From Enoplolaimus lenunculus (lineage: Eukaryota > Nematoda > Enoplea > Enoplida > Thoracostomopsidae): a stretch of 64,000 bases of DNA. The stretch lies in contig JASANG010001782.1 in NCBI GenBank assembly GCA_030248215.1, positions 176,878 to 240,877 of the forward strand. The letters run 5' to 3'. The notes beneath the pieces were generated by a model. That model saw only the letters and a program-made list of their open reading frames with translations. It was not told the DNA's origin and ran no database searches. Shown here piece after piece: positions 51,201 through 61,179 of this stretch (its first letter is position 1; the number at the start of each line of letters is the position of its first letter). A program made the position numbers and the translations under genes.

Positions 51201-54200
51201 ATACCATTTAACAATAAATTATTTAAGCTTCAACTACGCTACTAATGTAGGAAGTACGACGCTCTGTCATTAGATTACAACGCTGATATCATTCAAGGTT
51301 TTTCAAAGTTCGAAGTGGGTTTTTGGAAAATCTGGATGAACCCCATATTTTACCATAAAACCATATAGATATTAAAGCGGTGAACGGATAGTTTTTTGGC
51401 CATTCCATCGTAAACATAGGTAAATGTACCTTTATTCGCGTTACTGCCATGTTGAAACAAACGTACTAAGCTGATATTACCAGTCCTGGTGTCTCACTAC
51501 TGGCAATAATGTAATAATGGGAAAAGTTAAATATGCTAACTTTGGTACAAAATTTATAGCAACTTACAACGCCATCGACATTTGATGCGACCGTTGCTTG
51601 CTTGTCCTCATAAATTTTGATTTCGCGCTTGAGATCAAGCATCAGGCTTTCTAGGCTAATATCAGATTTGTTGGTCTGATGAAAAATTTTACAAAAATTT
51701 ACACTATCTGCCTGTCTAAAGTAGTTGGTGACCTACCTGATTTGTTTCAAACTAACAAGCTCTTCATAAAACATTCTCAGAAAAGCAACTACAAAAAGAT
51801 CCAGCGTCAATACGGAATAGTATAATATAAAAACGTAATTGGTTTGGTTTCAAATGTTTTTCACTTTGGAAGTCAATTACGACAAAACCAGCAAACACAT
51901 ACTGTGTGGTTTGGTCGTTTACCATCTCGTATAGGCGTAAACCGTAACACATTCGTGTTTGAATTGTAAATTTGTAAATTTATATTTAGGGGCTACTCGA
52001 ATGCCTACTTTTTCTCTAGATCGTGAGTCACGCGATCTACGACTGCGACTGCGTTCACGCTTGCCCTCTGTGGTATTTCTGTGACCGTGCAATGGTCGTC
52101 TAAAGCAAAACACAATAACATAGAACATTTCCAATTCACTACTTTCATATTTTACGGCGAAACATGAACAAATATATTTACTACCCTATAACCAGTCGTA
52201 GTGGGACTACATTTATTGAGCGAAGCTCAAACACATGTAAGAAATAAAGGTAATATGCAAATTAGTTTTTAGCTAACTGTTCATTTATCGGTTTTGGAGA
52301 TTTAAACAATTTATTCAGATTCCTCGCACCCAAAACTCTTCAGTCACCCTAATAATTGTTGAAATAATTTGAAAAGTCTTAATTTTGTCTTGTCAATTAG
52401 CTAATATGCAAATTAGCTATTAGCTAACTATTCGGTAATCGGTTTTGAAGGTTTGTAAACAATGTTCAAATTCATCGCACCTACAAACCTTTTAGTGCTG
52501 AAATTAGATTACTTTAAACCTTAATAATTAGTGAAATATTGTAAAAAGTCCTAATTGAGGCTTAAAAACTATGTTAATACGCAAACTAGCTATTAGCTAT
52601 TTATTCAATTAACGGGTTTGGAGGTTTTTAAACAATTTATTCAAATTCTTGGCACCTAAACACCTTTAAGTGCTGAAATTAGATTGCTTTTGACCTTAAT
52701 AATTAGTGAAATATTGTAAAAAGTCCCAATTGAGGCTTAAAAACTATATCAATATGCAAATTAGCTATTAGCTAATTATTCAATTAACAATTTTGAAGGT
52801 TTGTAAACAATTTATTCAAATTCCTGGCACCTAAAAACCTTTTAGTGCTGAAATTAGATTGCTTTTAACCTTAATAACTAGTTAAATTTTGTAAAAAGTC
52901 CTAATTGAGGCTTAAAAACTATGTTATATGCCCATTATCTATTAGCTAACTACCCAATTATCAGTTTTGGAAATTTGTAAACAGTATATTTAGATTCCTC
53001 GCACCCAGAAACCCTTTAATGCTGAAATTAGAATGCTTGTAACTGTAATAATTAGTGAAATAATGTAGAAAGTCCTAATTTAGGCTTAACAAATTATGCA
53101 AATTAGCCTGTAGCTTATAAAAGGCTAAAGATTTTAAAACCCCAATGCGAGGTTAATACCCCAGGATAATTAGCTTTCAAACAAAAAAGTTTATCAAAAT
53201 CGGTTCAGCCGTTCATGAAATTCTTTTCGGACGGACAGACGGACATCCACCTTTCAATCCCAGAGTACAAAAGATAAAACGCTTCGCGAAACTCCGAGCT
53301 TCGCTCAATCAGTAAACGGAAGTTACGAAAAAATTCCATTTCGAAAATGCAAGCACTTTACAATTTACATTAAATTTTTAAAAATCATGTAACCCCTTCA
53401 CGTTTGTAAATAATTAGACATAATTTTTCGTTCACGACTGGTCTACAATGTAGTTTTGAAACCAACCGTTTGTATATGAAACATTTGTTTTCAGTTGCAT
53501 TGATTTACCTTGAACCACGTGTTGAAACAGGAACCCGTCTGCGTACATTTTCAGTGTTGTTAGGCCTGCTAGAGTCTTGTGAGTAGAGTTTTTTCTTATT
53601 AGACTTTGTGATAGGATTGTCTGATCTACAACAAACTAGCTTCTATAGCTAAAGTAGTGTGCCCCAGAGCTTATGATAGTTATTACACATAAAATAACCG
53701 AAATTCGGTACAACTCATCGTCGATGCATAAAATTATTTGAAATACACTTAATAGGCAATGCTAATTGCTACCCAACACAATAAATATCAAGGTTGTAGT
53801 CCATTAGAAGTACTTTTCAGACAGGGTTCGAACTAGTTCCGTACTTTCAAGCACCTCTATAAATCTACAGCTAACTTCATACAACAAAAAACTAGGATCA
53901 CATTATTCAATGCCATCAAACCCAATTCCACACAACCCATCTAAAGCGTTCATGAAGGACGATTAAATACATCCATTTTTTCGCTTGGTGAGTCCTAACC
54001 TTTTTAACGCTTTCAGCGAGTCGATCTCATCTTTGAAGGCGTTCTCGTCGTCGTCGTTGGAATCACTGTCCCAGACAAATTTGCGTTTTTTGGCAGTGGC
54101 CGAAACAATACTATAAATAATTATATAAACACATTAGGACGTATCAGTATACAAGCATATTCATAAATGAATTCTGTAGTATCAAACTGTCAATTTTATA

Positions 54201-56409
54201 GAAAACACTTTGTATCAAACCAAAAAACTTTACCCACGGGGCCACAAAACATTATTTTAAATAACGTACACCAGGGTGCAAGCGAACTAAAAATGACGAT
54301 AAAAAACTTAATACATTTCATTCGTATAGTATAAAAACCTCGAGATTCGCCGAATATAAACCATCGAAGGTAGATTTCGCTTCCGTGGATTACGAAAATC
54401 TAAAATAAAGCAGATAAAATTGCAAAAAAATTAAAACAAAATTTTCGGCGACACTTAATTTCCAATTTCCATTTTCCGGTTCCTGTTCCGTTTCCGGCAA
54501 TTTTTTCAAATTCCGGTTCCGGTTCCGGTAAATTGTAATTCCGGTAGCCCACTGACGTATACATACTTACACATTTGTTTTAGATACAACGGTATCAACA
54601 ATTTTAATATCATCTGATTCGAATTTGCTTTGATAACCAGGCAAACCACGATGCTCGGTTTTTTGTTCAATGTCGTAGTCGCTTGAGTAATTCACAGCTA
54701 AAACAAAAATCAATCTACGTACGTATACTTCATAGTTCACAGCTGATTAAATTACAAAAAAATGCCTTATTTATCAAGCGCAAAGATAAACAATGCTTGT
54801 TTGAAATATAAAACATGTTTAGTACATAGAAACATGCTAATCCATACGTATATATGTACTTGGTAAATCTTGGCCACCATCGACATCGGGTTTTGTAGGT
54901 AATTCTGTATCAGGTTTGCCTTTGCTTGTATCTTCGTCATCATCAACAACCTAAAATTATAATCAGGACGAATATATGATTGTCTTCAATCCCGTTACAC
55001 CGCAAATAAAAGCGTAGTTAGCCTATAATGAGTCGTGTGAAATTAATGGCATTTCTAGGTTTAAAAAACAGGAAATCAAAACAAACCTCAATGTCATTCC
55101 AGTCAATATCAGCCTCCACCGAATCATCCTTCGCAGTCATAAAATCTTCCTCTCGCTTATCTACATATTCATGTTCGATTACCGCAGAACAGCTACTCTC
55201 AATGTCTTCTGTACCGAAGAATGATTTACACTGATCAATATTTACTTTACAGTCTACGGATTGTATTTTTGTGCTTTCTGTAGCACACAATTTCACCGCT
55301 CCTATATCAGGGGTCTCATCAACGTCATTCGGCGGTGCTTCATCACTGTCACCACCCACTTCATCCGTCGGAATCCAATCATTCGTATGATCATCGTTGT
55401 CGAGTTTGGTCCCTTCCTCACCATCCAACAGTTCATCAGTTTCTTCTATTTCAATCAACTGTTGCTGTAAATTTTGTGTATTAATGAATGGGGATAGAAC
55501 AGTAACACCATTTTCTCCGCTTGATATTTTGCTTTCACTAAAAGCTTTGTTCGTATGGTTAACAGTGAGTTTATCCATTAATTCCTCTTTAGAATCAAAA
55601 TGATCGGTTTCAACCCATCTACTGCCAGCCATGCCATTTCCTAACACACTGTCAGACTGTTCATCGCAATCATACACATTTGAACTTGATATTTCAGTCG
55701 AGAACCTGGGGATATCAGCTTTTCCCCTATTGTTACTTTGTTCCTTGCTATCTCTTAATTCAGCCCAAAAACTGTTGTTTCCTTCTTCATTTGATTTACT
55801 TTTAGCCTCAGTATTTAACGAGGAAACACTTGAATCTTTACCGCTGTCGCCTACTTCAACAAATAGAGAAGCTCCACTGTCTATGACTTCATCATTATAC
55901 CACATATTATTGATAATGTTTGAACTAGATCCTGCGTTTCCAGAAACCTCATCGCCTTCAAAACACACTTCGTTTGTCTGAAGACCCACCCTGTTTACTT
56001 CCTCAGTGCCATCAACATCAATACTATCTGTCTCAATCCATTCGGGCACAACAGCTGCATTACTGATTTCTGTTGCTTCATCAATTGCACTTATATTGTC
56101 ACTATCTGCAGAAAAATTTCTCTTTCCACATGCTGAAATTTCAGTATTTTCAGCAGCACAATGTTCTTTTGCTTCTGAATCAAAGATAGCCAAACTTTTC
56201 GAATTTTCTACTGATACCCTATCACTATTATTTATCACTAGACTGTTTATATCTTTATCAGAGTCAACTTGAACGAGCTCGGAGTCATCTTCCATATCCT
56301 TTTCATCCTGTATGATATATTCTTCGTCGCCATCGAATACACTATTGCTGCGACTGCCAGAAGTCTCCGGTTTGTTATTAAGCTCAGTTATCGAGTTTGA
56401 ATCATCCAT
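32126..56409 (-). CDS. Large RS/Q-rich protein with two C2H2 finger modules, 18 coding exons
   Basis: Exons from 5' to 3': 55087-56409, 54860-54950, 54571-54697, 54000-54110, 53509-53568, 52009-52099, 51568-51675, 50987-51169, 50043-50079, 49760-49828, 49199-49341, 48130-48267, 41888-42020, 41019-41152, 40079-40193, 39530-39704, 37213-37391, 32126-36270. All junctions are GT-AG and phases agree, giving 7362 bases or about 2453 aa. Parts: acidic Ser-rich N-terminus (1-441); KKRKFVWDSDSNDDDEN; an RSRSRRSRDSRS stretch; finger 1 (exon 11); finger 2 (exon 14); then an Arg/Ser region and a Gln-rich tail in the last exon. It is probably nuclear, in RNA processing or transcription. The layout recalls ZNF318-type proteins, but I do not assign an ortholog. 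The first coding exon follows an acceptor, so a 5' UTR exon lies further right. Confidence 0.78.
36271..37212. other. Intron, nothing recognised
   Basis: AT-rich intron between the last two exons. No repeat pair or RNA fold is apparent. Confidence 0.5.
37213..37391 (-). CDS. Penultimate exon of the - strand gene
   Basis: Acceptor ATATTAG and donor GTAAAA. It joins phase 2 on one side and phase 1 on the other exactly. It encodes YIWHFRRLIAIQGDVFKAG then FCSAIQMLCIDKIFLPVRPR, a compact segment that looks folded. No domain was recognised. Confidence 0.65.
38440..38872. mobile_element. hAT-type MITE with CAGGGTTTT ends
   Basis: It starts CAGGGTTTTGTGTGCAAAAT and ends with the inverse AAAAAACCCTG. 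TTTTGCACA-type subterminal repeats occur at both ends, at least five times. No target duplication is visible. It lies in an intron of the - strand gene. Confidence 0.6.
41019..41152 (-). CDS. Exon with C2H2 finger module 2
   Basis: It encodes GLHCCVELWAPTRRTIPIF then C-D-V-C-x9-H-x5-H (YCDVCEHI...EHCSSLGH) and SASYL. It starts and ends like finger module 1 (G-x-x-x-V-E ... Y), so the two exons look like an old duplication. Acceptor GTTATAG; donor GTAAGT. Confidence 0.78.
42658..43026. mobile_element. hAT-type MITE inside the short composite
   Basis: It begins CAGGCTGCAACCGGATG and ends GGTTTCACCCTG. It is related in inverse orientation to 59102-59606 (shared ATCGGTATGCGTTTCCATC-like and GAAAATCGA segments). 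No target duplication was found, and it sits at the same place in both composites, so it may be an inherited internal module rather than a separate insertion. Confidence 0.6.
43415..43518 (-). repeat. GGCC-ATGT family, one end
   Basis: CCTAAGCCTAAGCC, TTTTACAGACCCACCA and the terminus GTAACATGGGCC match the inverse of the left half of 25545-25710. Confidence 0.7.
44104..44583. mobile_element. hAT-type MITE, GGATCC-rich, complete
   Basis: It begins TAGGGAACGACCGGATCC and ends with the inverse GGTCGATCCCAA, flanked by a perfect 8-bp duplication ATTTACCT (44096-44103 and 44584-44591). Both ends carry CCGGATCCGGATC arrays. It sits 12 bases beyond the composite end at 44091. Confidence 0.85.
45440..45780 (+). 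mobile_element. hAT-type MITE, TTCTGTTCCGG family, tandem copy 1
   Basis: It starts CAGGATCCAAGCGG and shares TTTCTGTTCCGGTC, TTCCTGTTCCTGCATTC-like and ACTAAATTGTTCCTGATG with copy 2. Its right part is shorter. It is bounded by TAACAG on both sides. Confidence 0.7.
45789..46181 (+). mobile_element. hAT-type MITE, TTCTGTTCCGG family, tandem copy 2
   Basis: It starts CAGGGTTCAACCG and ends AGTTGGAACCATA. The flanks CCTAACAG (45781-45788) and TCTAACAG (46182-46189) agree at 7 of 8 bases. It is directly joined to copy 1 through the shared TAACAG. Confidence 0.78.
46391..46469 (-). repeat. tRNA-derived segment, SINE head or tRNA-like relic
   Basis: On the - strand this reads GGGGTACGTGGAGCAGTGG, an A-box-like segment, and about 35 bases later AGTTCGAAACC, a B box. 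A clover-leaf is only partly paired: the anticodon arm fits (TCTGC with GTAGA) but the loop is too long. It is therefore more likely the head of a tRNA-derived SINE (46260-46490) than a working tRNA. Confidence 0.55.
46556..46885 (+). repeat. Dispersed repeat with terminal hairpins, copy 1
   Basis: It shares GATTACATAGCTA-like, TTTTTTGC, GGTTATCGT-TTTTAGAACAA and GCGGGAATCATATTTAG with 62871-63205. The right end has two hairpins, CCGCACTAATGGTGCGG and GAAACACTACCATGTTTC-like with one mismatch. Non-coding. Confidence 0.75.
46906..47235 (+). repeat. Tandem duplication, about 160-base unit
   Basis: TTATTGGTGATTTTATTTCA and TCATGTCGGTTATATAATG each occur twice, at 46910/47080 and 47012/47180. 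The units differ mainly in their TTTATTTATT-type simple stretches. Confidence 0.88.
47325..47331 (+). promoter_or_regulatory. TATA-like box upstream of the small + strand ORF
   Basis: TATAAAA lies 77 bases before the ATG at 47408, a spacing compatible with a core promoter. In AT-rich DNA this is weak evidence alone. Confidence 0.3.
47408..47671 (+). CDS. Small coiled-coil protein candidate, nested in an intron
   Basis: An 87-codon ATG-to-TGA frame. After a short N-terminus it encodes a charged helix: FNAKERELRQRAEEYGRRQL, VLERNIKNLEEQ, then an acidic tail (AEVDLDGVPTD). The Glu/Arg/Gln pattern looks coding, not random AT-rich translation. It lies antisense to the host gene, in its largest intron. 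It could be a single-exon gene, an exon of an unseen gene (a possible GTATAC donor occurs at 47649) or a retrocopy. I do not recognise the family. Confidence 0.45.
   Translation: MALQVFKVILMDSTPNSKLLPQRSNFNAKERELRQRAEEYGRRQLVLERNIKNLEEQKQFHEAMQSSNNVAEVDLDGVPTDVYRCIH
48367..48445. repeat. Minimal MITE of family A type, 79 bases
   Basis: It begins CATGGTGGAACCGGAATTCC and ends with the inverse CCGGATGCACCATG. Almost only the two subterminal CCGGTTCCGG blocks remain, joined by TTTTTTCAAATTCC. It lies 100 bases outside exon 48130-48267. Confidence 0.75.
48564..49030. mobile_element. hAT family C element, second copy
   Basis: The left end is CCTGGGATGGGCGGTCTCGG with GGTCTCGGTCTCG arrays. It shares the AGAGGTGAAAAAAGCAATAA to GTGGAGCACCG block with the inverse of 18840-18960. 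The right end is approximate. Confidence 0.65.
48725..48793 (+). pseudogene. hAT transposase C-terminal remnant
   Basis: It encodes AWKLLRISPTHTESERLWST, fitting the hAT dimerisation motif (W-x-x-L...P-x-x-S/T-x-S-E-R-x-F/W-S). The same fragment is kept at 18840-18901, so both copies descend from one deleted parent. Confidence 0.8.
49199..49341 (-). CDS. Exon with C2H2 finger module 1
   Basis: It encodes GADYVVEICSSETGRIEQW then a finger C-L-L-C-x12-H-x5-H (CLLC...HLQSFSH) and DNYM. The C-x2-C...H-x5-H spacing is that of U1/matrin-type fingers, which bind RNA or DNA. The frame stays open past the GTAAGG donor for 42 more codons to TAA at about 49073. Confidence 0.8.
50987..51169 (-). CDS. 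Exon with Cys-rich CDVRKQTCFYC segment
   Basis: It encodes DEVERFIDGLIGVKCDV then RKQTCFYCN and ends at GTAAGT in phase 0. The C-x6-C-x2-C pattern could be an incomplete or divergent finger completed by the 37-base exon at 50043-50079 (NTMKWRDCRELQ). Confidence 0.72.
52009..52099 (-). CDS. Exon with RS stretch
   Basis: It encodes RPLHGHRNTTEGKRERSRSR then RSRDSRSREK. Acceptor TGCTTTAG; donor GTAGGC. Arg-Ser repeats are typical of splicing-associated nuclear proteins. Without splicing the frame runs on for 22 more codons into intron sequence. Confidence 0.75.
52193..53312 (-). mobile_element. Tandem-unit repeat element, second copy
   Basis: Inverse copy of 25725-26660. It opens CCAGTCGTAGTGGGACTAC and TTTATTGAGCGAAGCTC and ends GAAACTCCGAGCTTCGCTC. 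There are about six units with GGTGCGA-type and GCTAATTTGCATATT-type cores, so the unit number differs between copies. It lies in an intron of the - strand gene. Confidence 0.8.
54272..54554 (+). mobile_element. hAT-type MITE, family A, complete, next to a splice donor
   Basis: It begins CAGGGTGCAAGCG and ends AATTCCGGTAGCCCACTG, flanked by ACGTACAC (54264-54271) and ACGTATAC (54555-54562), 7 of 8 alike. The body ATAAACCATCGAAGGTAG matches 3986-4010. The right flank ends only 8 bases from exon edge 54571. Confidence 0.85.
55087..56409 (-). CDS. First coding exon: acidic Ser-rich N-terminus
   Basis: Acceptor TCTTTTAG lies just upstream (exon edge 56423) and ATG is at 56409 (MDDSNSITELNNKPETSG). 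The donor is GTTTGT. It encodes 441 residues, strongly acidic (DEEYIIQDEKDMEDDSEL), with repeated D-W-I-P-T-D and W-I-E-T-D-S motifs (WIETDS, WVETDH, DWIPTD, DIDWND), each a Trp beside acidic residues. No fold is recognised; it is likely disordered. The frame is also open upstream through the acceptor, giving a hydrophobic stretch I regard as intronic. Confidence 0.8.
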
Positions 56410-56423
56410 TGATACCTTTCCTA

Positions 56424-57210
56424 AAAGATACCAATACAGCGATATATTAACACAAATTTTTAGAACTAGTGAGGGTCGATCAAATTGCAGAACTAAAATC
56501 ACTAGCTATGTCGGTACCATGATAAGATATCTGCTATATGCGTTTGACTGTATAGGCCCTAGACAAAGAAGGAGTTCAAAAAAATTACGTCTTCGGCACA
56601 ATTCTTAACTCTCAAAGTATAAAAAATTCAACCCAAACAGTATGCACGCGCACGCAAAATCAGCTGTGATAATAATTCGCAGTTCTGGACCGACCTATTT
56701 TAATATTCTGCAAGACGACTATTCACTGCAGTTTTAAAGAGCACCAGTTCTGGTTGCGCAGTACATAACCACCCAACAAAAAGGGTCACTCACAAACCGA
56801 AAACCGACATAATTGGCCTCTATGATTGAAAGTTTGTCTTCATGTTTTGTGCTAAATTTTACCCAGCTTGTCGCGCGCGAGTTTTTGCTTCATTCAAAGC
56901 AATTGCAACTTTATGATTGACAGTTGCCCACACATAAAACTAAAAACGTACTTACAAACCGCCGCTGTCAAACGATCAATGTGTAGCAGGGTCGGTATGT
57001 ACGTACTGTGCGATATTTATGCGAATATCACATGATATTCCAAAATTTCAACGAAAATCATATGATATTCAGCGGGACAGTGTAATATTTTTGGTGCTAA
57101 TAAAAGAATGGAAAGTTTTACGGCAGAGGTACAGATGTGCTTCAAATGCCAAATACACACCTGCATATCGTTTTTGGCAAAATCGCTTAGCACCACAACT
57201 TCATATCAAA
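56424..57210. other. Upstream region of the - strand gene
   Basis: It should contain a 5' UTR exon and promoter of the - strand gene, because the first coding exon is preceded by an acceptor. I could not choose a donor or transcription start. No repeat was recognised. Confidence 0.45.
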
Positions 57211-57246
57211 AATTTAAATTTCACATTCTACCAGTACCATATGGTA

Positions 57247-59862
57247 CTAGAAAAAATGCCCTACTGGGGCAAAATTCATATGATTCGCAACCTTTATGCC
57301 GCAGGTAAAACTTTGTAACTAGAATTTTATAAAATACATGTTTGGTCAGGCGTGCACAATTTGTTCAGGTAGCCCAATTAATTTTCCACTGAAGCATATT
57401 GCGGCCTTCGTTAAAACGACTAAAATCTCGGCACCTTAAAACTTCAATTGCCACCAAAATGGAATACTTAATAATAACCTGGAAATAAAAAACCATAGTG
57501 TCTATAATTTATCTTCGCATCCGCAGAAAATTCACCTGCCGCTTGGATAAGATTTTTGCCAGAGGTCTGGCAATTTCCCTAACGAACTTTTTTGTTTAAT
57601 CAGGGTGTAATTTGATAGTAAAAATAACAGAAACGGATATTGGCGTGAAAGGTGTTCTACATTGTGCCTAAATCAACCTATGCAAGTATTCGCCTGGGTT
57701 TCTGAAGTTTTTAAGAAAACATCTGCTGTTTTACTGATTATAATTTTAGACGACTTTAGTCTTTTTGTAGTATCGCATTTCTCCTGCATATCTGTATTGA
57801 ATAATCGGATATTTATTTCAATTGTTTGTAATCATCGGGGACCCTTTTCGTTCTAGAAATAGCTCAGATTGCGTTTTGAGCGCACGCATTGTTTTGCTTG
57901 GCAACATTTTACGAAACCCGTCCAATAAGTACTTATATACGTATTTCACTTAGCGTGGTACTAAAAAATAAAACAATTTAAACTTTCATACTTAAGAAAT
58001 ATTCATTTTTAGTTTCTGTTACTTTGATCGCTATTCGTTGGCACTATTTCTTACTAGTTACTATAAGGTTTGCGCATGAAATAAAAGCAACGGACAAACG
58101 CTTTCTTTCCGGTCTTTTCCGTTTTTTTCGACGGTGTGGCAAAACGGTAAAAGCTTTTTACGTTTACCACGCTCCCGTCATTTTGAAGGCTGACTGCATT
58201 CTGTAATACCTGTATGATTAAATACAGTACAGTAACATCTTGTTGTTTGTGTTGACGGCAGCCAGGAAGGCACTTATCTTTAAGACATGCGCTACATATA
58301 ATGCGTATTTGCTTCTCGTGCATTAGGTTTTGCATGTTTCTGGGTTTTTCACGATAGTATAAACGGAAAGGAATCAATGGCGGATCCAGGAATTTCTAAA
58401 ATTGGGGGTTCGCACGATATATGCAAACACTCGCGAGAAAAGCAGTCATAAGTAAAAATAATGAAAACAGAATCACGAAGTACAAATCCCGAATTTAATA
58501 CCGAAACCGTATAGTGAAAAATGCCGGATAATTCTAAACAAACCGGAATACCAGTTGCATATTTGCTACTGAATACTTCTTTAGTTTTAAAATGACTGCT
58601 ATATCTATGTGTGATTTTGCTGGATTCTTTAATGCAACCTTTGTTGCAGATATATGTCGCGTTTAGTTCCGAACCTAACTTCTGATTAATTTCATTTTTC
58701 ATATATTAATAAAACTACTAATCTTCTTGGTAGGTTTTTACCGGACTCAGCCCCACAAGTTTGTGGCCTCCTCAGCTGGCATACGCAAATTTTCCAGGTA
58801 TAAAACAGATCCGTAGTGTGTATATTACGATTATAATCATGTGTTATCAAATTTGATACATGATAAAATGGTCGTTCGATCCTCTTAATGTCATTTTTTC
58901 AATAGAGAAGGCATCCATTAACGTCCTTGCACTTTTGAAATAAATTAGTACATGATTTTCAATTTTTCCGTTTTTTCGGTTATTCCGGAAAAATATGGAA
59001 AAATCCGCTTTTCCGGTCGATTCAATTTCTCCCGAAAAAAGTCCCGTTTATAAGTCATTCACAACTATGAGCATAAGATTAAAGGACTTTGCTGCATTTA
59101 TCAGAATGCAACCTGCTGAGAGGTGAAAACTACCAGAGTCGCTGGTAAACAAAATTTATTGTAGCCGGATGTGAAGCCCAAAATAACATTTGGCACAATT
59201 TTGAGAGATGAAGTTGTCGAGAAATTTCAAAAAACTGGCACTAAAAGCTAAATTTTCGACATCGCTTTAATGTGATCTCTGACTTAAGTAACCGTTTCTC
59301 ACCTCCAGTTTAACACCTTGCTGTAAAGTGTCAAACTTTTTGTTTTTAGGTTATGTTTTCAGAAAACTCGACGATTATATCATCAAAACTGTACCAAAGG
59401 TTAAAGCCAAACGCATCAAACGATCCGCAATATTTGTAAAACAGTGGAAAATGCCACTACCGAAATTCCAGGAACCTGCGATAGAAACCTCATCGGATGT
59501 CGATTTTCTGCCTGAGTCAGACCTCCGTTTGTGGGTTAGCATTTCTATGGCAGAAACGGACACCGATTTTTACCGGAAATAGATATCTGGTTATAGCTTG
59601 GTTTTTAAACAAATAGTGCCAGTTAATGAGTATACATATCTATATAAAGCTTTGATTGCAATTGCAAGTTTTAAAGTGCCGATGTTTTAGTCGTTTTAAC
59701 GAAGGCCGCAATATGCTTCAGTGGAAAATTAATTGGGCTACCTGAACAAATTGTGCACGCCTGACCAAACATGTATTTTAAAAATTCTAGTTACAAAGTT
59801 TTACCTGCGGCATAAAGGTTGCGAATCATATGAATTTTGCCCAAGTAGGGCATTTTTTCTAG
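57247..59862. mobile_element. Composite element with inverted hairpin-CTAG ends, long copy
   Basis: The arms (57247-57612 and about 59650-59862) are inverse copies sharing CTTCGTTAAAACGACTAAAA and GGTAGCCCAATTAATTTTCC. Each ends in a hairpin, a T-run and CTAG. The inverted pairing continues outside CTAG through the palindrome AGTACCATATGGTACT to about 57216 and 59893, and a second TTGGGCATTTTTTCTAG follows at 59898-59914. A MITE-like module sits at 59102-59606. No transposase, Rep or helicase is visible. Confidence 0.65.
59102..59606. mobile_element. MITE-like module inside the long composite
   Basis: It begins CAGAATGCAACCTGCTGAG. GTTAAAGCCAAACGCATC, GTCGATTTTCTGCC and GACACCGATTTTTACCGG match the inverse of 42658-42840. 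An 84-codon open frame here (59328-59582) is repeat-derived. Confidence 0.6.
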
Positions 59863-59914
59863 TACCACATGGTACTGGTAGAATGTGAAATTTAAAGTTG
59901 GGCATTTTTTCTAG

Positions 59915-61179
59915 TTATATTACTTTTACTCGTTTAAGGGATGAAACCAAAGAGATATGTTGGAGTGATATAAATTTCACTTCTTGACGTATAGTGATAC
60001 GTTTAATCAGGGAAACTGTTATGTTATATCTCTTGCGTTTGTTTAAAAACCATTAATTGAAATCAACCTTAGTCATAAAATTATAATTTTTATTGTTATT
60101 AGGGTATAAAGTCTTCGCATAGTCATCGTGTATCAAAATTGAGTTTTACTCCCGAAATATGTGAGAAACCTGCGGAAATTCTACCCTAAACGGGAGTCGA
60201 TTTTACATGCGGTTGCATCTTTAGGAAAGATTAAACAAGGGTTCATTGTTACTCAGCACATCTGATAACAAAAGAATATACGCAGTTTAGAACATGTTTC
60301 ATTGTTACTCAGCACATCTGATAACAAAAGAATATACGCAGTTTAGAACATATGCACATACTAAAAAACGGAAACACAATTTTAATTAATCGGTTCGAAA
60401 GAAAAGAAAACAAATAAAATATCGCGTCTATGGTTTTAGTAAAAGTCTTAAAATATCAAAGCCTACCAAACGTTTCTGAAACTATAAAAATTCAACACAC
60501 CGTACCTCCTGTCTTGGTATTACAGCCGCCACTGACTGGTGTCGAGTTATTCATGAATTTTTCAAACCTTTGGCTACATAGTTTATAATATCAGACAGTC
60601 CTTGCTGGCCTAGACTATAGGTATAATAGAATACAACAAAGTGGAATTAAAAATTCCGGAGCCGGAGATCCAGCAAAATTTGCTAAAGTAGATGCCACAG
60701 TTGAATTGTTAAAATTGCATACCGGAGTTTAATGTGAAATGCACCAAAAAATATAAATTTTGTGACACTGCAAAAGTTCACTACCATTTTCTGTAACAGT
60801 TTCAGGAATACGACACGGTGTACTTTGTTCATGATACCTGTTTTATCACCAGGGATAGATTCTTTAAGAAGCGACGGTGGTGGTCCTTAATCAAAAAATA
60901 TATAAAGGGTTGCTATACTTTCTGCATGTTACGTATTTTAAATCATTCAGACACTATAAACAATTGTGAATATTAGCTCCATCATGAATTTGTGAATCTA
61001 CCCCTGTGTCGCACTATTCCAGATTAAATTGTGCACGTTCTCAAATTAACAATAATACGACACAAGTATAGTTTTACAGTAGTTGACTACCAGGTTGCAA
61101 CTGGTGGAAAAATACCGGAACTGCATTCAAAATACTACAGCCGAACTTGATATTTTAATAGCAACTACACTTGCGTACT
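59915..61179. other. Intergenic DNA
   Basis: A recent tandem duplication lies at 60242-60353. CAGGTTGCAACTGG at 61092 resembles a lone MITE end. Otherwise nothing is recognised. Confidence 0.5.
60242..60353 (+). repeat. 56-base tandem duplication
   Basis: Two almost identical copies share TTCATTGTTACTCAGCACAT and AATATACGCAGTTTAGAACA, joined head to tail. Confidence 0.93.

Noticed and set aside
56410-56502. Upstream extension of the acidic exon as a signal peptide or membrane segment
   Set aside because: The hydrophobic stretch is the pyrimidine tract and branch region of the intron read in frame, with a good acceptor at 56424.
42449-59914. Calling the CTAG-ended elements Helitrons outright
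   Set aside because: No Rep or helicase coding, no consistent 5' TC end, and the ends are arranged as inverted pairs. Kept as Helitron-like only.
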